The translations under genes and the position numbers were made by a program. A stretch of 15,370 nucleotides of DNA from DATKGN01 sp964385705 (GTDB taxonomy: Bacteria; Patescibacteriota; Microgenomatia; UBA10105; UBA927): positions 1 through 15,370 of the forward strand of contig CAYLQG010000035.1 of the NCBI GenBank assembly GCA_964385705.1. The letters run 5' to 3'. A model generated the notes under the pieces. That model worked only from the letters and a program-made list of their open reading frames with translations, was not told where the DNA came from and searched no databases. Below, in pieces: positions 13,372-15,370 of the stretch. Position 1 is the stretch's first letter. The number at the start of each line of letters is the position of its first letter.

Positions 13372-14027
13372 ACCCACCCATCGTCCCTATCAAATCGTCA
13401 TCACAACTATTTACTGAAATAGAGTCCGTCGACCACGATGTCATCATGTTCGCTGATGGATCGTGTGCCATGGTCGTCACAACGACCGCGGTTAACTTCG
13501 GTCTCCTGTCAGAGAGGGAACAGGACGCCATGATTTCTGCATACGCTGGGCTCCTGAACTCTCTATCCTTCCCCATCCAGCTTATGATCAGGACGCAACA
13601 CAAAGATGTCACTGCCTATCTCCGGCTCCTTGAAGACCAGGAGCGGAAAGAAAAAAATCCAAAGCTCACAAAAAGCATTCATGATTACCGCTTGTTTGTC
13701 GCGGCAACGGTGAAAGAAAAAGACGTGCTGGACAAGAATTTCTTCATTATCCTCCCGTTCTCAAGCCTTGAACTGGGAAGCTCGCCGAGCGTGCTATTCG
13801 GAAGCAAAAAAAAGGGCTTGCCGTACCCAAGGTCTTATATCTATGAAAAGGCGCTTATCGTTCTTAATCCGAAGCGCGATCAGATCATACGGTTGTTAAG
13901 CCGCGTGGGACTCAAAGCCCACCAGCTGGACAACGAACAGCTTATCCGGCTGTTTTTTACGGCATATAATCCCGGGGTTCCGCCTCCTGACGCAGAGACG
14001 ATACAAAAGGCGGTCCTGGAACAATAA
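13368..14027 (+). CDS. TraC-like protein (stand-alone domain upstream of VirB4)
   Basis: This 219-residue soluble protein has strand-rich halves (HDVIMFADGSCAMVVTTTAV; NFFIILPFSSLELG), the segment FPIQLMIRTQHKDVTAYLRL, and a C-terminal helix pair (RLLSRVGLKAHQLDNEQLIR, LFFTAYNP). The combination Q-x-M/L-I-R-T-x-x-x-D at the end of strand-helix repeats and the final LIRLFFTAYNP resemble the N-terminal region of TraC/VirB4-type ATPases. In CPR and Gram-positive systems this region is often coded by a separate gene directly before virB4. It has no P-loop and no membrane segment. It overlaps the PrgI gene by 4 nt and virB4 starts 5 nt after its stop, so the three proteins probably assemble together. 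The name is a family-level inference. Confidence 0.7.
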   Translation: MNPPIVPIKSSSQLFTEIESVDHDVIMFADGSCAMVVTTTAVNFGLLSEREQDAMISAYAGLLNSLSFPIQLMIRTQHKDVTAYLRLLEDQERKEKNPKLTKSIHDYRLFVAATVKEKDVLDKNFFIILPFSSLELGSSPSVLFGSKKKGLPYPRSYIYEKALIVLNPKRDQIIRLLSRVGLKAHQLDNEQLIRLFFTAYNPGVPPPDAETIQKAVLEQ

Positions 14028-14032
14028 ATCAT

Positions 14033-15370
14033 ATGGATATCCCGCCCATTCTGAAAAAAATTCTTGATCCGATGCCGAACGACAATCTGAAGCCCGGCGA
14101 CTCGTCGGCCCCGCTCACGGTAAAAGACATCATTGCCCCACCGGCTATCGAGGTTGACTTTGATTTTCTGAAGATCGGGACATATTTTTACCGTACGATG
14201 TTTGTGGCAGGATACCCGCGGTTCGTAAGCGCCAACTGGCTCGAGCCCCTGATCTCATTTAATCACACACTTGAGATCTCCATGTATGTATATCCTACAA
14301 GGAGCGAAGAGGTCTTAGAGAACCTGAAGCGCAAGGTCGGCGAGATGGAGGCCACCATTCAATCGGATATGAAGCGCGGGCGCGTGATCGAACCGTCCGT
14401 TCAGGTCGCGCTTGAAGACGCTCTTTCGCTTCAACAGGAGCTTGCTAAGGGCGCACAGCGGTTTTTCCAATTTGGGCTTTACGTCACTATCCCGGCACGA
14501 TCTCTTGAGGATCTCAACAAAACATCAAAACAGGTAGAGGCCACGCTCGCATCACTTCTCATTGTCACGAAGCGCGCAACGCTTCAAATGGAAGAGGGCC
14601 TGAAGACCACGCTTCCCATGGGTCAGGACCGCCTCGTTATCACAAGGAACATGGACACGACCTCTCTTGCGACGACGTTTCCGTTTACAACCTCCGAGCT
14701 TACCGCCAACGAAGGGATTCTCTACGGCATCAATGAACACAACGATAGCTTAATCATCTTTGACCGGTTTACCCTTGAAAACGCAAATACTGTCGTATTT
14801 GGAAAATCAGGGTCGGGAAAAAGTTATATGGTAAAGCTTGAAATATTACGGAGCCTGATGTTTGACACCGAGGTCATCGTCATCGATCCTGAAAATGAAT
14901 ACGAGACCTTAACTCACGCTCTTGGCGGTGAATATATCCGCTTCCATTTCGGAGCCGCAACAAAAGTTAATCCGTTTGACCTTGCCCTCCTCCATCAAAA
15001 AGGAGTAGTCCAGGAAGACAGCGAACTTAACCAGAAGATTCTTTCACTCCATGGGTTCTTCCGTGTCGTTATGGGAAAGCTCACGCCGTCAGAGGACGCA
15101 CTCCTCGACCGCGCACTTATCCTTGCGTATAAACAAAAGGGCATCACGCCCGACCCTGAGACACAGACCAAGGAGCCACCGCTTATGGAAGACCTTTATA
15201 AAACGCTCGTCGGCATGGAAGATGTCACGGCAAGGGGGCTAGCAGACCGGATTGAAAAATTTGTCAAAGGAAGTCTTGTCGGAATATTCGATCAACAAAC
15301 CAACGTCGAGATACGGAACCAGTTGACCGTGTTTTCCATCCGCGACCTCGAAGACGAACTCCGTCCTATC
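14033..15370 (+). CDS. virB4: VirB4/TraC-type T4SS ATPase (3' end outside window)
   Basis: The 446 residues seen run to the window edge without a stop; full members are usually 600-850 residues. The start MDIPPILKKILDPMPND at ATG 14033 lies 5 nt after the upstream stop. Residues about 40-200 form the VirB4 N-terminal domain (FYRTMFVAGYPRFVSANWLE, FFQFGLYVTIPARSLEDLN). The ATPase core begins with TANEGILYGINEHN, Walker A GKSGSGKS (257-264) and VIVIDPENEYE (281-291), typical of VirB4 (DPxxEY), then NPFDL. Walker B proper would lie beyond the window. VirB4 hydrolyses ATP at the inner face of the membrane to drive pilus assembly and substrate transfer. Only a weak Shine-Dalgarno is seen, so translation is probably coupled. 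Confidence 0.92.
   Translation, partial: MDIPPILKKILDPMPNDNLKPGDSSAPLTVKDIIAPPAIEVDFDFLKIGTYFYRTMFVAGYPRFVSANWLEPLISFNHTLEISMYVYPTRSEEVLENLKRKVGEMEATIQSDMKRGRVIEPSVQVALEDALSLQQELAKGAQRFFQFGLYVTIPARSLEDLNKTSKQVEATLASLLIVTKRATLQMEEGLKTTLPMGQDRLVITRNMDTTSLATTFPFTTSELTANEGILYGINEHNDSLIIFDRFTLENANTVVFGKSGSGKSYMVKLEILRSLMFDTEVIVIDPENEYETLTHALGGEYIRFHFGAATKVNPFDLALLHQKGVVQEDSELNQKILSLHGFFRVVMGKLTPSEDALLDRALILAYKQKGITPDPETQTKEPPLMEDLYKTLVGMEDVTARGLADRIEKFVKGSLVGIFDQQTNVEIRNQLTVFSIRDLEDELRPI

Noticed and set aside
1..15370. CRISPR arrays, tRNA or rRNA genes, insertion-sequence transposases
   Set aside because: No regularly spaced repeats, no cloverleaf with a conserved T-arm, and no transposase-like frame were seen on either strand by eye.

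Overview
The window looks like a chromosomal stretch from a Candidate Phyla Radiation (Patescibacteria) bacterium, probably a parcubacterial or microgenomates relative. This rests on the gene types, not on a marker gene: tandem short T4SS-pilin-like proteins, a TrbL/VirB6-like channel protein, a PrgI-family (VirB3-like) protein, a separate TraC-like protein in front of VirB4, a soluble VirD4-like ATPase and a four-helix-bundle (23S rRNA intervening-sequence-type) protein. Coding density is high, genes are short, and no outer-membrane T4SS parts (VirB7/B9/B10) or relaxase are visible. TGA is used as a stop, and code 11 reads well throughout.

Layout. (1) Positions 1-3535, plus strand: five tandem paralogous two-helix pilin-like genes, the first cut by the window edge, then a 504-residue polytopic TrbL/VirB6-like protein. 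(2) 3542-7807, minus strand: a 1421-residue protein I do not recognise. It has a C-terminal hydrophobic segment, a nine-glycine tail and an HExxH motif, and it converges on the TrbL gene with only 6 bp between stops. (3) About 7808-9633, minus strand: an accessory-looking island with a 3' fragment of a second nadD, a RelE/Phd-type toxin-antitoxin pair, an intact nadD, and a four-helix-bundle gene broken by one in-frame TAA and bracketed by inverted AATAATCCAATA-type repeats. (4) 9634-11817, minus strand: a VirD4/TraG-like ATPase. (5) 11959-15370, plus strand: a PrgI-family fusion protein, a TraC-like protein and VirB4, which runs off the window.

How it fits together. VirB4 and the VirD4-like ATPase would energise a type IV secretion or DNA-transfer/uptake machine. 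The PrgI and TrbL proteins would form its inner-membrane platform, and the pilin-like proteins a pilus or channel-lining subunit. The 1421-residue protein lies inside the locus and is a candidate lineage-specific component or effector.

Regulation. Several genes have a good -10 box ending exactly 6 nt before the start codon, which predicts leaderless transcripts (last pilin, antitoxin, VirD4-like, and the nadD fragment; the PrgI gene is nearly so). Three T4SS transcription units share a TTGCGC -35-like hexamer. The toxin-antitoxin promoter carries a perfect 9-bp inverted-repeat operator.
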